From Macrobrachium rosenbergii (taxonomy: Eukaryota > Arthropoda > Malacostraca > Decapoda > Palaemonidae): a stretch of 64,000 nucleotides of DNA. How positions within the stretch are numbered: position 1 is the stretch's first letter; each line of letters begins with the position of its first letter. Positions 47,277-59,979 of the stretch are shown one piece after another. The notes under the pieces were generated by a model, which was not told where the DNA came from, did not search any database, and saw only the letters and a program-made list of their open reading frames with translations. Position numbers and translations under genes: made by a program. The stretch spans positions 34,361,413 through 34,425,412 of the forward strand of contig NC_089753.1 of NCBI RefSeq assembly GCF_040412425.1, written 5' to 3'.

Positions 47277-47450
47277 TTGAGAAAATGTCCTCGAGCAGTT
47301 GTGAGAGCTCTTGTGCATAATTGAGGTTTGATAGAATATGATTGGTTTGCCCTCTTGATAAAAAACTATTTTGCACCGGATTTCTTGTCCTTTTTCCTCT
47401 CATTTTCTTTGTGAATTTTCACTATTCTCCTTCAGTTTTATACAATAATT

Positions 47451-47688
47451 ACTGGTCCGCTGGTACAGTGGTTAGTGGTAGTGGCATGACACTCAGATGT
47501 GGTGGGTTCGCGTCTCCCCCAAGGCGATGAAAAATCACTGAGTCTGTATCATGATCAGTTACTGCTGCAGCGTTGGGGGGTCTGCTGCGGTGGGAGGTTG
47601 AAACTTTCGAAGCTTGAATTTCAAGTCAGTGGCCCATATGGTGTACTTGTTCCGTATGAATAGGTTTCATTTACTGAAATAATAAATA
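47451..47688 (+). mobile_element. SINE C copy 4 with 9-bp target duplication
   Basis: Head CTGGTCCGCTGGTACAGTGG, B box GGGTTCGCGTCTCCCCC, body and short AATAAATA tail. ACAATAATT flanks it at 47442-47450 and 47689-47697; the AT-rich tail makes this duplication less certain. Confidence 0.85.
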
Positions 47689-47718
47689 ACAATAATTTAA
47701 CAGCATTGTAAGTACAGT

Positions 47719-47900
47719 ACCATCGATGAAAAATCACCGACTCTGTATCATGATCAGTTACTGCTGCAGTGTTGGGGAGGGGTCTGCGGTGGGAGGTTGA
47801 AACCAACATTCTTTGGAAGCTTGAATTTCAAGTCAATGGCCATTTTGTTGTGCTTGTTACTTGTGAATGGGTTTCATCTACCGAAATAATAAATAATAAT
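47719..47900 (+). mobile_element. SINE C copy 5 (5'-truncated)
   Basis: Starts inside the body (GATGAAAAATCACCGACTC), with no A or B box, and ends in AATAATAAATAATAAT. It lies 20 bp after copy 4. Confidence 0.85.
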
Positions 47901-48048
47901 CATAGAGACAATGAAGACAGATAAAGAAGAGGTGCTCTTTAGATATCTATCTCTGAGTTTATTTTCTTCATAAACGAAATAAACGTCTTATTGCGAAACA
48001 AGAATGTTCGTCTCACAAAGAATAAAGGCAACGCGATAGAGACCTTTC

Positions 48049-48051
<3 letters not shown>

Positions 48052-48107
<56 letters not shown>

Positions 48108-48137
48108 GTTTTAAACATTATACAGCTTCTGCAGGGT

Positions 48138-48203
<66 letters not shown>

Positions 48204-48240
48204 CATTTTTAAACCATTATTATACAGCTTCTGCAGGGAA

Positions 48241-48324
<84 letters not shown>
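48052..48324. repeat. Three (CT)n arrays with a duplicated spacer
   Basis: CT at 48052-48104, 48140-48200 and 48242-48324. The spacers share TTATACAGCTTCTGCAGGG. Confidence 0.95.
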
Positions 48325-48327
<3 letters not shown>

Positions 48328-48574
48328 GATGAAAGCGTAAGAAGCCCAACAAACGAGAATCCCATTTTTCTCCACTTCTTCCCTGAGTGGAGGTTGTCGG
48401 CGCAATAAAGGGACTTGGAAAGGATAAGTCACTCTTGAATTGTGTTTTCTGGTATTTATACTCAGCAGAGTTATATTGCTTACAAAAACTACGATGGCAA
48501 TTCCAGAGAAATACTAGGAAAATTTACTCTCCCTTGCATCATATTATAGTTAAAGTTAACAATGTGTATGTATG

Positions 48575-48703
<129 letters not shown>

Positions 48704-48959
48704 TATATCCCTGGAGGCTACTGGCATCTAGACAGAACAGTACTTCAACAACGTCAGAGCGAAAAACTCAGAAAAATTAGGTACCTTCATCTCTAGTTCT
48801 ATGAATCTTACCAAGACTGAGGCAATCCGAACCCCTATCCATTGCCACGTTTGTCTTGGATCCAACTAACTTGATCTGAAAAGTCTTCCTTCTGTTTCCT
48901 GCAAGCATATTTAATACAATGATACAAGCGTCTGCATTCAAGACAAACTTTTCAGCAGC

Positions 48960-49357
48960 TTTAGAGCTCTGGAGGGATGGAGACGGGCCTGGAACGTCTC
49001 AGTTCCGGAGGTCCTTCATTCCTCACACCGCTGGACTGCGGAACAATCTCCCTGAGGATGTCGTGCAGTTGGAACTTCGAAAGTTCAAGCGAGGGTGAAT
49101 TACTACCCTAACACTATTCTCCTTGCATTTTAATACATTTTTAAACAACAATTAATTCATTATTTCATTTTTTTTCTTTTTTGATAAGTGAGATCTCTTT
49201 TTTTTCTGTATTTCCCTTAATTCGTCTTACATGTTCCTAATGAATACCTTAATATTCTTTGGCAGCTTAAATTTCATGTCAGTGGCCCCTTTGGTGGGCT
49301 TGTTCCATTTGAACTGCGTTCATTTTCTGAATAATAATAAAAATAATAATAATAATG

Positions 49358-49422
<65 letters not shown>

Positions 49423-49425
49423 CTA
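48960..49425 (+). pseudogene. LINE 3' end: ORF2 C-terminus, 3' UTR and (TAA)n tail
   Basis: TSQFRRSFIPHTAGLRNNLP, then EDVVQLELRKFKRG and a stop (about 49008-49101). This matches the C-terminal TxxFxxSFIPxxxRLWNxLP...FKRxV signature of LINE ORF2 proteins. About 140 bp of T-rich 3' UTR follows. From about 49255 it carries TTCTTTGGCAGC, ATTTCATGTCAGTGGCCCC, GGGCTTGTTCCAT and a (TAA)n tail to 49424. This last part is the same 3' domain that ends the SINE C copies. Confidence 0.8.
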
Positions 49426-49818
49426 ATTATTAAAATCGTCACCAAAACAACCAGTTAGAATAAACTAAGCACAACTCACCAGGAGAAATACTATTTACAA
49501 AAACGATAAAACTGGGCAAACTGTGGACGGATAAAATCCAGACACCTTTTCAAAAATTGAAAGAGGAAAACCTACCGGTCTCTTCTGCACCACAACTGTC
49601 GAGGGCATTACCCACGACCTTTCCTCACTTCTCTCGAAGGGAGAAAATATTTAGCCTGAGCCAAGGAAAACACCGATCACGAAGTAGCTAACTTTTGTCT
49701 TTAAGGTTAATTACCAATTATCTCTTAATTACCAATTATCCCTTGTTAATCAACGAGAGAAGAGTAGCAGCGGCATTGGATCATTGGATGGAAGGTTGTG
49801 CCTTGTTCCGGGCAGGAC
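49426..49818. other. Unassigned sequence
   Basis: TTACCAATTATC is duplicated at about 49710 and 49729. Nothing else recognised. Confidence 0.3.
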
Positions 49819-50128
49819 GAATTGAATATAGAATTTAGGCCAAAAGCCGAGCGCTGGGACCTATGAGGTCATTCAGCGCTGAAACGGAAATTGACAGTAA
49901 AAGGTTTGAAAGGTGTAACAGGAGGAAAACCTCAAAGCAGTTGCACTATGAATCAACTGTTAGCAGAGGGCGGAAAGCAAGATTGAAGAAAGAGAATATG
50001 AAACGAGGTACAGTAAAAGGAATGAAAGGGGTTGCAGCTAGGGGTCGAAGGCACGCTGTAAAGAACCTTAAGTAATGCCTACAGTGCAGAATATGAGGTG
50101 CACTGACGGCACTACCCACTTACTGGGT
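49819..50128 (+). repeat. Family A copy 13
   Basis: Complete, from GAATTGAATATAGAATTTAG; the terminal hairpin is mutated (AGTGCAGAATATGAGGTGCAC). Confidence 0.9.
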
Positions 50129-50814
50129 ACTGTACGATAGAGAAACAGGAAACCAGTTTCCAATCCTCCACAAGGTGACAACCATTATAGTTACCTAAAA
50201 GCTCTTCATCATCAACATTTTGCAGGGTAATTAACTTCTACAAAAAATAAGAAGCAGTTGTTAAATGTAAAACGACAAAAAAGTAACAAATAAACCCACA
50301 AAATATTCTAAATGCATATCCACGCTCGAATCAACATGAAATATTTATTTTTAATTTTAATACTCACGAAAATATCCACAAAGACAGACGGACAGACAAG
50401 CAAACCTATTCAAAATCGTGACATTTATATGGCAGAAGCAAAAATATTTACAATATATAAAACCCTCGCTTTTAACCGCTCCTACATACAATAAAACACG
50501 AGACCATAAAAGACAAAAGACAAAAAAAAAAAAAAAAATAAATCATGAAAACGCATTCAAAGAAAAAAAGAAAAAAAAAAGTCATCACCGTCAATTTACA
50601 AATGACAAAATCAAAGTCTATATTCCTCTGACATTTCGTCTCATTAAGGTCAGTTCTTTTTATGTGCTATTCCCGAGGTGGCAAAAACCGTTTCATTCCG
50701 GGGTGGAAAGAGGCCTTGGGCAGCCTAGCGCCCGCGGAGGGAACTCGACTAAGGGCATCGAAAGCAGAAGGAAAATGTCAGGACTCGGGAGCATTAATTC
50801 TCTTGCTGATGTTC
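50129..50814. other. Unassigned sequence
   Basis: A-rich stretches at 50520-50580. No coding evidence. Confidence 0.3.
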
Positions 50815-52865
50815 AATTCCACCATTTCGAGTTTCTGTAGAAGCAATTCCACCATTTCGATGCTTCTGTAGGAAATATTCCACCATTTCGAGCTTGTTTA
50901 GAAAAAATTCCACCATTTCGAGCTTATATAGATAAAATTCCACCATTTCGATGCTTACGTAGGAAATATTCCACCTTTTCGAGCTTATGTAGGAAATATT
51001 CCACCATTTCGATGCTTCTGTAGAAAACATTCCACCATTTCGAGATTGTGTAGAAAAAGTTCCACCATTTCGAGCTTATGTAGATAAAATTCCACCATTT
51101 CGAGCTTGTGTAGGAAATATTCCACCATTTCGAGCTTATGTAGGGAAAATTCTACCATTTCGAGCTTATGTAGAAAAATTCCACCATTTCGAGTTTATGT
51201 AGGAAAAATTCCACCATTTCGAGCTTCTGTAGGAAATATTCCACCATTTCGAGCTTATGTAGAAAAAATTCCACCGTTTCGAGCTTGTGTAGAAAAAATT
51301 CCACCATTTCGAGCTTATGTAGACAAAATTCCACCATTTCGAGCTTATGTAGAAAATATGCCACCATTTCGAGCTTATGTAGAAAAATTCCACCGTTTCG
51401 AGCTTGTGTATAAAAATTCCACCATTTCGAGCTTATGAAAAAAATTCCACCATTTCGCGCTTATGTAGAAAATATGCCACCATTTCGAGCTTATGTAGAA
51501 AAAATTCCAAAAAATTCCACCATTTCGAGCTCATGTAGCAAAAATTCCACCATTTCGAGCTCATGTAGAAAAAAATTCCACCGTTTCGAGCTTGTGTAGA
51601 AAAAATTCCACCATTTCGAGCTTATGTAGACAAAATTCCACCATTTCGAGCTTATGTAGAAAATATGCCACCATTTCGAGCTTATGTAGAAAAAATTCCA
51701 CCGTTTCGAGCTTGTGTATAAAAATTCCACCATTTCGAGCTTATGTAGAAAAAATTCCACCATTTCGCGCTTATGTAGAAAATATGCCACCATTTCGAGC
51801 TTATGTAGAAAAAATTCCAAAAAATTCCACCATTTCGAGCTCATGTAGCAAAATTCCACCATTTCGAGCTTATGTAGAAAAATTCCACCGTTTCGAGCTT
51901 GTGTAGAAAAAAATTCCACCATTTCGAGCTTATGTAGACAAAATTCCACCATTTCGAGCTTATGTAGAAAATATGCCACCATTTCGAGCTTATGTAGAAA
52001 AAATTCCACCGTTTCTGAGCTTGTGTATAAAAATTCCACCATTTCGAGCTTATGTAGAAAAATTCCACCATTTCGCTTATGTAGAAAATATGCCACCATT
52101 TCGAGCTTATGTAGAAAAAAATTCCACCATTTCGCGCTTATGTAGAAAAATTCCAAAAATTCCACCATTTCGAGCTCATGTAGCAAAAATTCCACCATTT
52201 CGAGCTCATGCCAGAGAAAAATTCCACCGTTTCGAGCTTGTGTAGAAAAAATTCCACCATTTCGAGCTTATGTAGACAAAATTCCACCATTTCGAGCTTA
52301 TGTAGAAAATATGCCACCATTTCGAGCTTATGTAGAAAAAATTCCACCGTTTCGAGCTTGTGTATAAAAATTCCACCATTTCGAGCTTATGTAGAAAAAA
52401 TTCCACCATTTCGCGCTTATGTAGAAAATATGCCACCATTTCGAGCTTATGTAGAAAAAATTCCAAAAAATTCCACCATTTCGAGCTCATGTAGCAAAAA
52501 TTCCACCATTTCGAGCTTATGTAGAAAAAATTCCACCGTTTCGAGCTTGTGTAGAAAAAATTCCACCATTTCGAGCTTATGTAGACAAAATTCCACCATT
52601 TCGAGCTTATGTAGAAAATATGCCACCATTTCGAGCTTATGTAGAAAAAATTCCACCGTTTCGAGCTTGTGTATAAAAATTCCACCATTTCGAGCTTATG
52701 TAGAAAAAATTCCACCATTTCGCGCTTATGTAGAAAATATGCCACCATTTCGAGCTTATGTAGAAAAAATTCCAAAAAATTCCACCATTTCGAGCTCATG
52801 TAGCAAAAATTCCACCATTTCGAGCTCATGTAGAAAAAATTCCACCATTTCAAGCTTATGTAGAA
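50815..52865 (+). repeat. 2-kb minisatellite of about 30-bp monomers with a 310-bp higher-order repeat
   Basis: About 65 monomers carry CCACCATTTCGAGCTTATGT followed by an A-rich spacer. From about 51490 onward a set of roughly ten variant monomers repeats as a block. The variants are CACCGTTTC with TTGTGTA, the GTAGACAAAA form, the AATATGCC form, the TTCGCGC form, the GCTCATGTAGC form and an aborted ATTCCAAAAAATTCC junction. That junction recurs near 51503, 51813, 52149, 52461 and 52770, about 310 bp apart (one interval about 335). The left part (50815-51480) is less ordered and more diverged. Confidence 0.98.
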
Positions 52866-52894
52866 ACAGAGTCTCACGTGGTGTGCGCAGAGAT

Positions 52895-53193
52895 TAGAAT
52901 ATACAATTTAGGCAAAAGACCAAGCGCTGCCACCTACGAGGTCATGCAGCGACCAAACGGAAACTGAGAGTAAAGAAGGTATAAAAGGCGTAACAGGGGG
53001 GAAAACCTCACAGTCGCACTATGAAACAACTGTTAGGAAAGGGTTGAAGAAAGTAAGAGAATATAAATGGAGGAACAGTAAAAGGAATGAAAGGGGTTGC
53101 AGCTGGGGTGCCGAAGGGACGCTGCGAAGAGCCTTAAGTAATGCCTACAGTGCACCGCGTGAGGTGCACAGACGGCACTATCACTGTGCGGGG
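52895..53193 (+). repeat. Family A copy 14
   Basis: Starts 30 bp after the minisatellite. Complete but diverged (CAAGCGCTGCCACC). Confidence 0.85.
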
Positions 53194-53309
53194 AACGCGT
53201 GAGCGCAGTCACGCCCAGACTAAAGCACGGAGCCCATTAGTTGGTAAATCGTATTTGTTATTATTCCCTTAGCCCTGATTTGCCCTTACTTATGGAAATA
53301 ACATCTCAC

Positions 53310-53515
53310 CCACATGCAGGAAGTGCAATATGAGGCCATAAACCACATAGCAAGCGAATGTCCGGCGCTTGCACAGAACCAGTGCAAAAGGAGGCATGGT
53401 TCGGTAGCAAAACATAAAGGTATTCAAACCCACATAAAATTTCCTCCCAACTTAATGGCCCTTCAGGAGGTTCATTCCATGTGAATGGCTGCACATTTTG
53501 AACAATAGTCAAAAC
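53310..53515 (+). pseudogene. LINE ORF2 C-terminal fragment
   Basis: CRKC (53316-53327, in one frame), then after a shift EAINHIASECPALAQNQ and CKRRHGSVAKHKG. The pattern CxxC...E.I.HI.S.CPALAQ..YK.RH..VA is the cysteine/histidine motif after the RT domain of several LINE clades. The sequence ends GGTTCATTCCATGTGAATGG...ACAATAG, which resembles the end of SINE C. A one-base shift and an early stop show decay. Confidence 0.7.
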
Positions 53516-53869
53516 TGTTTCCCGATACGCTATTCATCCAGTTGAAAAAGGCATGCATAAATGCCCACTCAGTCAACGCAGAAATTTCAATCACTCACCG
53601 ATTTCATATTCATCACCATGGACACTCACGCACGAAGTCATACATATAAGTAATATACGGATCCACGTACAAAATATAAAAGCCGGTAGTTTACAGAACA
53701 TCATCATAATCCGGACGCCTCATTAGTAAATTAAAGAGTAACTCTATAGAAGGGACGCGGTATCTGCTTTCGAGGGGTTTTAAAAGCTTTTAAAAGAAAT
53801 AATTTGGGTTTAATGTTAGATCAGAACTACAATACTATAGCTTTGTTCTCCTGTTTTAAAAGAAATAAT

Positions 53870-54395
53870 AATATATATTTAAACCAATATACAATAAGTT
53901 TTAACTAAATAATATATATCCAAAATCAATATACAATATATTCTAAAGGAAATAATATACATATTTAAAATCAATATACAATATATTTTAATGGGAATAA
54001 TATACATATTTAAAATCAATATAAAATATATTTTAAAGGAAATAATATACATATTTAAAATCAATATACAATATATTTTAAAGGAAATAATATACATATC
54101 CAAAATCAATATACAATATATTTTAAAGGAAATAATACACATATCCAAAATCTATATACAATATATTTTAAAGGAAACATTAAATCACATTTAAAATCAA
54201 TATACAATATATTTTAAAGGAAATAATATACATATTTAAAATCAATATGCAATATATTTTAAAGGAAATAATACACAATTTAAAATAAATATACAATTTA
54301 TTTAAAAAATATAATATACATATTCAAAATCAATATACAATATATTTTAGAGGAAATAATAATACATATATAAAATCAATATACAACATATTTCC
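53870..54395 (+). repeat. AT-rich 44-46 bp satellite, about 11 copies
   Basis: The unit has AAAATCAATATACAATATAT, TTTTAAAGGAAATAATA and TACATAT. Most copies are full length with few substitutions. AT content is very high. Confidence 0.95.
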
Positions 54396-54750
54396 GGTGT
54401 CGCCAAAATCATTCTAATACCAGATAATAATAAATGATAAGTACATTGAAATGAGCTTTCCTACACTCATTTTCAGTATTTAATCATTCATTACTAGTAA
54501 ATATGATTACAATGAAAAGTAGTATACTGATAACTATATTACTCATTTTCTTTGTGCAATTATCACTGAAAACTCAGTTGAACCATGAGACAGGTATGAG
54601 AAATGGGTTTAATAATTTCTATTATAATAAAAAAAGATATAATTAAAATGCCTATTGATAATTGTACAGGAAACAAAATTTCTTAATATACAGCGTAAAG
54701 GGCGTTTGCAGTCCAGGCTCGAGGAAATGAATTAAAAGAAGGAATAAGCA
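54396..54750. other. AT-rich unassigned sequence
   Basis: No repeat or gene recognised. Confidence 0.3.
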
Positions 54751-55158
54751 AGTAAAAAATGCTCTGAAGTTTCTTCGGCGCAACCGAGTTTTCCGTACAG
54801 CGTATAATGCTGTATGAAACTCTCAGTCACGGCCCATGAAACTCCCAGCCACGGCCCATAAAACTTTCACCCACGGCCCATGAAACTTTCCCCCACTGCC
54901 CGGCTGTGGCATGTGTTTCTGGCACCTATAGCGGCGCCAGACGCACGATCATGGCTAACTTTGACCTTAAATAAAATAAAAACTACTGAGGCTACAGGGC
55001 TGCAATTTGGTATGTTTGATGACTGGAGGGTGGATGATCAACATACCAATTTGCAGCCCTCTAGCCTCAGTAGTTTTTAAGATGTGAGGGCGGACAGAAA
55101 AAGTGCGGACGGACAGACAAAGCAGGCACAACAATTTTCTTTTAAAGAAAACTAAAAG
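54751..55158 (+). repeat. Family B copy 12 (subfamily I)
   Basis: Four GCC(A/C)CGGCCCATGAAAC-type units are present in a row, more than in other copies. The GCACC/GGCGCC hairpin is mutated. Confidence 0.9.
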
Positions 55159-55500
55159 GATAAGACGGGAAAGAGGTATGGAACAGAAGTAAAAATACCC
55201 TATGGAAGTAATGGTTAAGATTATGGTAAAAAACGGAAAAGGGGAAAAACACAAAGGGACTTCTCGAACTTGGCGGTGGAAACTAAAGGACAGTCGGCAC
55301 AGAGGAGGATCATGGGACACGGCGTTGCAAACAGTATGGTCATCGAACGCCAAACAACAGGAACTAAAAATGACAATGTTGTGGGGGCACATCACTTAAT
55401 TTATAGTTATATGTGATCCCATCAAATCAATGTATCCGATTAAGTAATATTAATGAAAAAAAATCATAAATGTTCCAGTATATATACATATAGATATACA
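55159..55500. other. Unassigned sequence
   Basis: A 65-codon open frame at 55202-55399 (+) has no recognised homology. Confidence 0.3.
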
Positions 55501-55554
55501 TAGCATACATGCATATAATAGCATATGCATTTAAAAAGAAACATAAATCTATAT

Positions 55555-55980
55555 TATATATATACACATATATATATCTACAAATCTATATATATGTATA
55601 TATATATATATAAAATATGTATATATATATGTATGTATATATATATGTATGTATGTATGTATGTAGGTATACTAATGCAATCAAGAAAAACTATTAAAAA
55701 ACGGCAAACTTAAACAAAGAAAGAACAAACAAACGAACCAACAATCTTTCAAGTTATTAGAAAACGGCAAATAACTGAATCTTGTAGTACCATGTCAGGA
55801 ATGTTTTATTAAGCTCCTAGATGGTAGATACAAAGGAGGAGGAGGAGGAGGAGGAGGAGGAGGAGGAGGAGGAGGAGGAGGGAGGAAAGAAGATCGATGC
55901 CTTGCATGCCTCTTCGCTAAAAAGGATATTGTCCACTTGCAAAAAATTCTTTATCTATATCGAGATATATGTTTCGGAAG

Positions 55981-56050
<70 letters not shown>
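55555..56050. repeat. Imperfect TA cluster, (GGA)n and (GA)n
   Basis: Imperfect TA and TGTATGTA runs 55555-55665; GGA 55833-55883; GA 55984-56050. Confidence 0.9.
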
Positions 56051-56054
<4 letters not shown>

Positions 56055-56146
56055 TTCAAATCACGATATGGAAAATACGTCAGGAAAACAGCTAGAAATG
56101 AGAAACCCAAATGCAGAAGTTGAAATTTATGGGGAACAATTAAATA

Positions 56147-56488
56147 AGGCGCAATCGAATTTTCTGTACAGCCGCTACACGCCCCCGACAACAGATCTGT
56201 CTTTCGGTGGTCTCGGTATAATGCTGTATGAGCCGATGCCCATGAAACTAACCACGGCCCGGTGGTGGCCTATCCTATATCGATGCCAGAAGCACGATTA
56301 TGGCTAACTTTTACCATAAATAAATTGAAAACTACTGAGGCTAGAGGGCTGCAATTTGGTATGTTTGATGATTGGAGGGTGGATGGTCAACATACCAATT
56401 TTAAGTCCTCTAGCCTCAGTAGTTTTTAAGATCTGAGGGCGGACAGAAAAAGCCGGCACAACAGTTTTCTTTTACAGAAAAGTAAAAA
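56147..56488 (+). repeat. Family B copy 13 (subfamily II, 5'-truncated)
   Basis: Begins GGCGCAATCGAATTTTCTG. The second hairpin is shortened (ACAACAGATCTGTCTTTCGG). Confidence 0.85.
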
Positions 56489-56669
56489 CGTAACAACTAA
56501 CTTATAATGCAATGATAAAAGAGAAAGAGAAGTACAAATTAAGCCATATAAATTCAATTTTTTTATTAAACTTTATTCAAAAATATAATTATGTAACACC
56601 TGTCAACCCACACCATCCAATGTTTACCATTACGGTACCAATAGCCTCTGGGATTACAAGTGTTTTGAC

Positions 56670-56980
56670 TGAATTGAATTTAGAATTTAGGCCAGAGGCC
56701 AAGCACTGGGACCTATGAGGTCATTCAGCGCTGAAACGGAAATTGACAGTAAAAAGTTTGAAAGGTGTAACAGGAGGAAAACCTCGCAGTTGCACTGTGA
56801 ATTAATTGTTAGGAGAGGGTTAAGGAAAGTAAGATGGAAGAAAGAGAATATGAGAGGAGGTACAGTAAAGGGAACGAAAGGGGTTGCAGCTAGGGGTCGA
56901 AAGCACGCTGCAAAGAAACTTAAGTAATGCCTACAGTGCAGCTCATGAGGTGCACTGACGGCGCTACCCTCCTACGGGGT
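56670..56980 (+). repeat. Family A copy 15
   Basis: Complete; GAATTGAATTTAGAATTTAG to CCCTCCTACGGGGT. Confidence 0.9.
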
Positions 56981-57154
56981 GTAAGTGTTTTTGATGGGTT
57001 CTTTTATATTCCCTTCGACATTTGGGATTGTAGCCTTTCTAGTCTTGTTTTTGGGCGGAGGGCAGGGGTGGGGGGTTTGGGGGTGGGAAGGTTGATCTAT
57101 GATTGATCTATGATTTACTTAAGTTGGCCATTATTGAAAAACTTGTTGGGGCGA

Positions 57155-57290
57155 GCGCAGCTCCCACCCGGGGCGGACAAACAGGTTTTCAGGAGGAGGG
57201 TGGATGTCTCCCCTACCCTCCCGTTCCCCTAACTACCCCACCCTCACCCGGGGCGGACAAACCGGTTTCCAGGGGGTGGGTGGCTGTGTC
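57155..57290. repeat. GC-rich minisatellite unit, two copies, inverted relative to 1530-1850
   Basis: CACCCGGGGCGGACAAACAGG and CACCCGGGGCGGACAAACCGG lie about 80 bp apart, with CTCCCCTACCCTCCCGTTCC between. This is the reverse complement of the unit at 1530-1850. Confidence 0.85.
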
Positions 57291-57637
57291 ATGTCTCTGC
57301 TGCTGTCACCTTGGGAAGGACAATCAAGATCCACTCGCCTTTATTTATCTAATTTTCACACTTCGTAAAAAAAAAGTGTGACAGAATGTTTTGGCCGATG
57401 GACGAGCCACTGCTTTCTCCCCAGAAGATCAACATCGCATCAAAAGCAATGCAATATCATCGCGCTTCTTTTGCTCGGCTTCACATTTGTTCCAGGAGAA
57501 CCCTCATTTCTTTCCAGGCGAGTCCGCCTTCATAACTTTGGCCTCATATAAGTCTTCTGAAGTCTTGTTATTATTTCTTGTCAACGTCTGAGCGAATGCA
57601 AGTTCCACGCTTGGGTGATTGCCCGCTTTGTCATGTT

Positions 57638-57640
<3 letters not shown>
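57291..57640. other. Unassigned sequence
   Basis: A 66-codon open frame lies at 57391-57591 (+); no homology recognised. Confidence 0.3.
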
Positions 57641-57680
<40 letters not shown>

Positions 57681-57818
57681 CGAAAGGATCTTTTCAGTGG
57701 CATCGACAATATGAAACATAAGGTGACTACTGAACTGCTCATGAAAATTGTTTTATAATTTCACTTTTGCAAGGTTTAGTTGTTTAGGAATGTTCGTCTA
57801 CAACACGAAATCTCTCAG

Positions 57819-57900
<82 letters not shown>
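57641..57900. repeat. (CT)n 57641-57678 and (TA)n 57821-57900
   Basis: Two simple arrays with about 140 bp between them. Confidence 0.95.
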
Positions 57901-57902
<2 letters not shown>

Positions 57903-58188
57903 AATATATTTATAATTTTTTCTCCATATGCCTATTCTTCCTTAGAGGCTATAGAGAAAGGTGTTAGGCTTCCAGGTGTCCCCTTGTGTGACGCCATGGC
58001 GACGCTAGCTTTAATTCACAGCTGGGCCAACTGGTAGGAGGCAGGCTGTAGCGAATCACGGATCTTGCCTACGCAAGTCCGATGCTTTATTACCGAGCAG
58101 AGAGAGGAAAGAATGGAGAAACAGGGAAATGAGGGAAATCCCATTTGCACAGGTAGAAACACATGTACACAAGATGAAGAATAAAACC

Positions 58189-58597
58189 AGTAAAAAATGC
58201 GCCGAAGTTTCCTCTGTGCAATTGAGTTTTCTGTACAGCCGCTACAGCGTATGATCAAGGCCACCGAAAACAGATCTATCTTTCGGTGGTCTCGCTATAA
58301 TGCAGCATGAGCCACGGCCCACGCGTTCCATGAAACTTTAACCAAAGCCCGGTGGTGGCCTATCCTATATCGTTGCCAGAAGCACGATCATGGCTAAATT
58401 TAACCTTAAATAAAATAAAAACTAGTGAGGCTACAGGGCTGAAATTTGGTATGTTTGATGACTGGAGGGTGGATGATCAACATACCAATTTCCAGCACTC
58501 TAGCCTCAGTAGTTTTTAAGATCTGAGGGCGGACAGAAAAAGTGCGGACGGACAGACAAAGCCGGCACATTAGTTTTGTATTACAGAAAACTAAAAC
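58189..58597 (+). repeat. Family B copy 14 (subfamily II)
   Basis: Complete; has an extra ACGCGTTCC between GCCC and ATGAAAC. Confidence 0.9.
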
Positions 58598-58985
58598 CTC
58601 CCTTGGAAACGGTGTGGGAAATGCAGATAGATGTAGAGAGGATTTCCCCTACCGTTGTTTCCCTGTGAATGTAATTTCAAGCCATAATGATTCCACACTT
58701 AGACCTTAACTCCAAGGCTGAACGAACTGAGTTTTCGAAACCTACTTGGACCACATTTACTTCATTACAATAATTGTACGAGGGAGATCAGCAGGTTTTC
58801 GCAAACTTTCCTATGTATATTTTAGTGCATCTGGACAACTGATACATATGACTTCGCCAAAACAAAGCGATGATATCATTAACACCTTTAAAACCGTGGG
58901 AATTAGATTCTTGGTCTGTATTAAATAAAAACAGGATATTAGTACATTATCACAAATATTCTCTATATTATAGTATATTTTAAAA
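58598..58985. other. Unassigned sequence
   Basis: No repeat or gene recognised. Confidence 0.3.
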
Positions 58986-58993
58986 AAATAACT

Positions 58994-59224
<231 letters not shown>

Positions 59225-59370
59225 CAAAACAGAATTATACAATACAACATCTGATGCTTTCAAACTTCGACAGGGAAAACATATATATGCCGGGAACCAT
59301 AGAAAGACAGTTTCCCAGTAAAAGCAATGAAGAACTGGCCTGCAGGAAGTGATCTAATTCTGGGCGTGTC

Positions 59371-59372
<2 letters not shown>

Positions 59373-59448
<76 letters not shown>

Positions 59449-59573
59449 CCGTTCTAGTTTCAGTCCGGGAAAGGAATAAGGCAGGCGTTTATGTATCACA
59501 TTTAAAGTAATTGAATATGTTTGAACTGCAAACGACACGAGCAACGTGTTGGGAGAACATATTCATAGGTAAT

Positions 59574-59645
<72 letters not shown>
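59373..59645. repeat. (GA)n 59373-59441 and (TA)n 59573-59645
   Basis: Separated by about 130 bp of ordinary sequence. Confidence 0.95.
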
Positions 59646-59647
<2 letters not shown>

Positions 59648-59979
59648 GTATACATATATGCACAAAATCTTTACATGCAGCAGTAAATATGAGCTCTCTG
59701 AATGACGACACAGAGGCCAACGGAACGGGCAACCTTGTTGCCTTACGTAACCCAAGAAAAGTGAAGAAAAAAAAGTTGGGCTTAATCCTCAAGGAAATCC
59801 TGTTAAACTGTATTCTCCAAAATATATAGCTATATTGGTCATTTGAAACACTAAGATGAACCACGGATATAAAAAAAATCTTAGGGTATAGCGGCCAATT
59901 CATAAAGAAATCCTCATTAGAACCAGATCGACCCCACTTGCCTGGGCATATGCTCTGTAATTTTAGGCTTGGGTATTTG

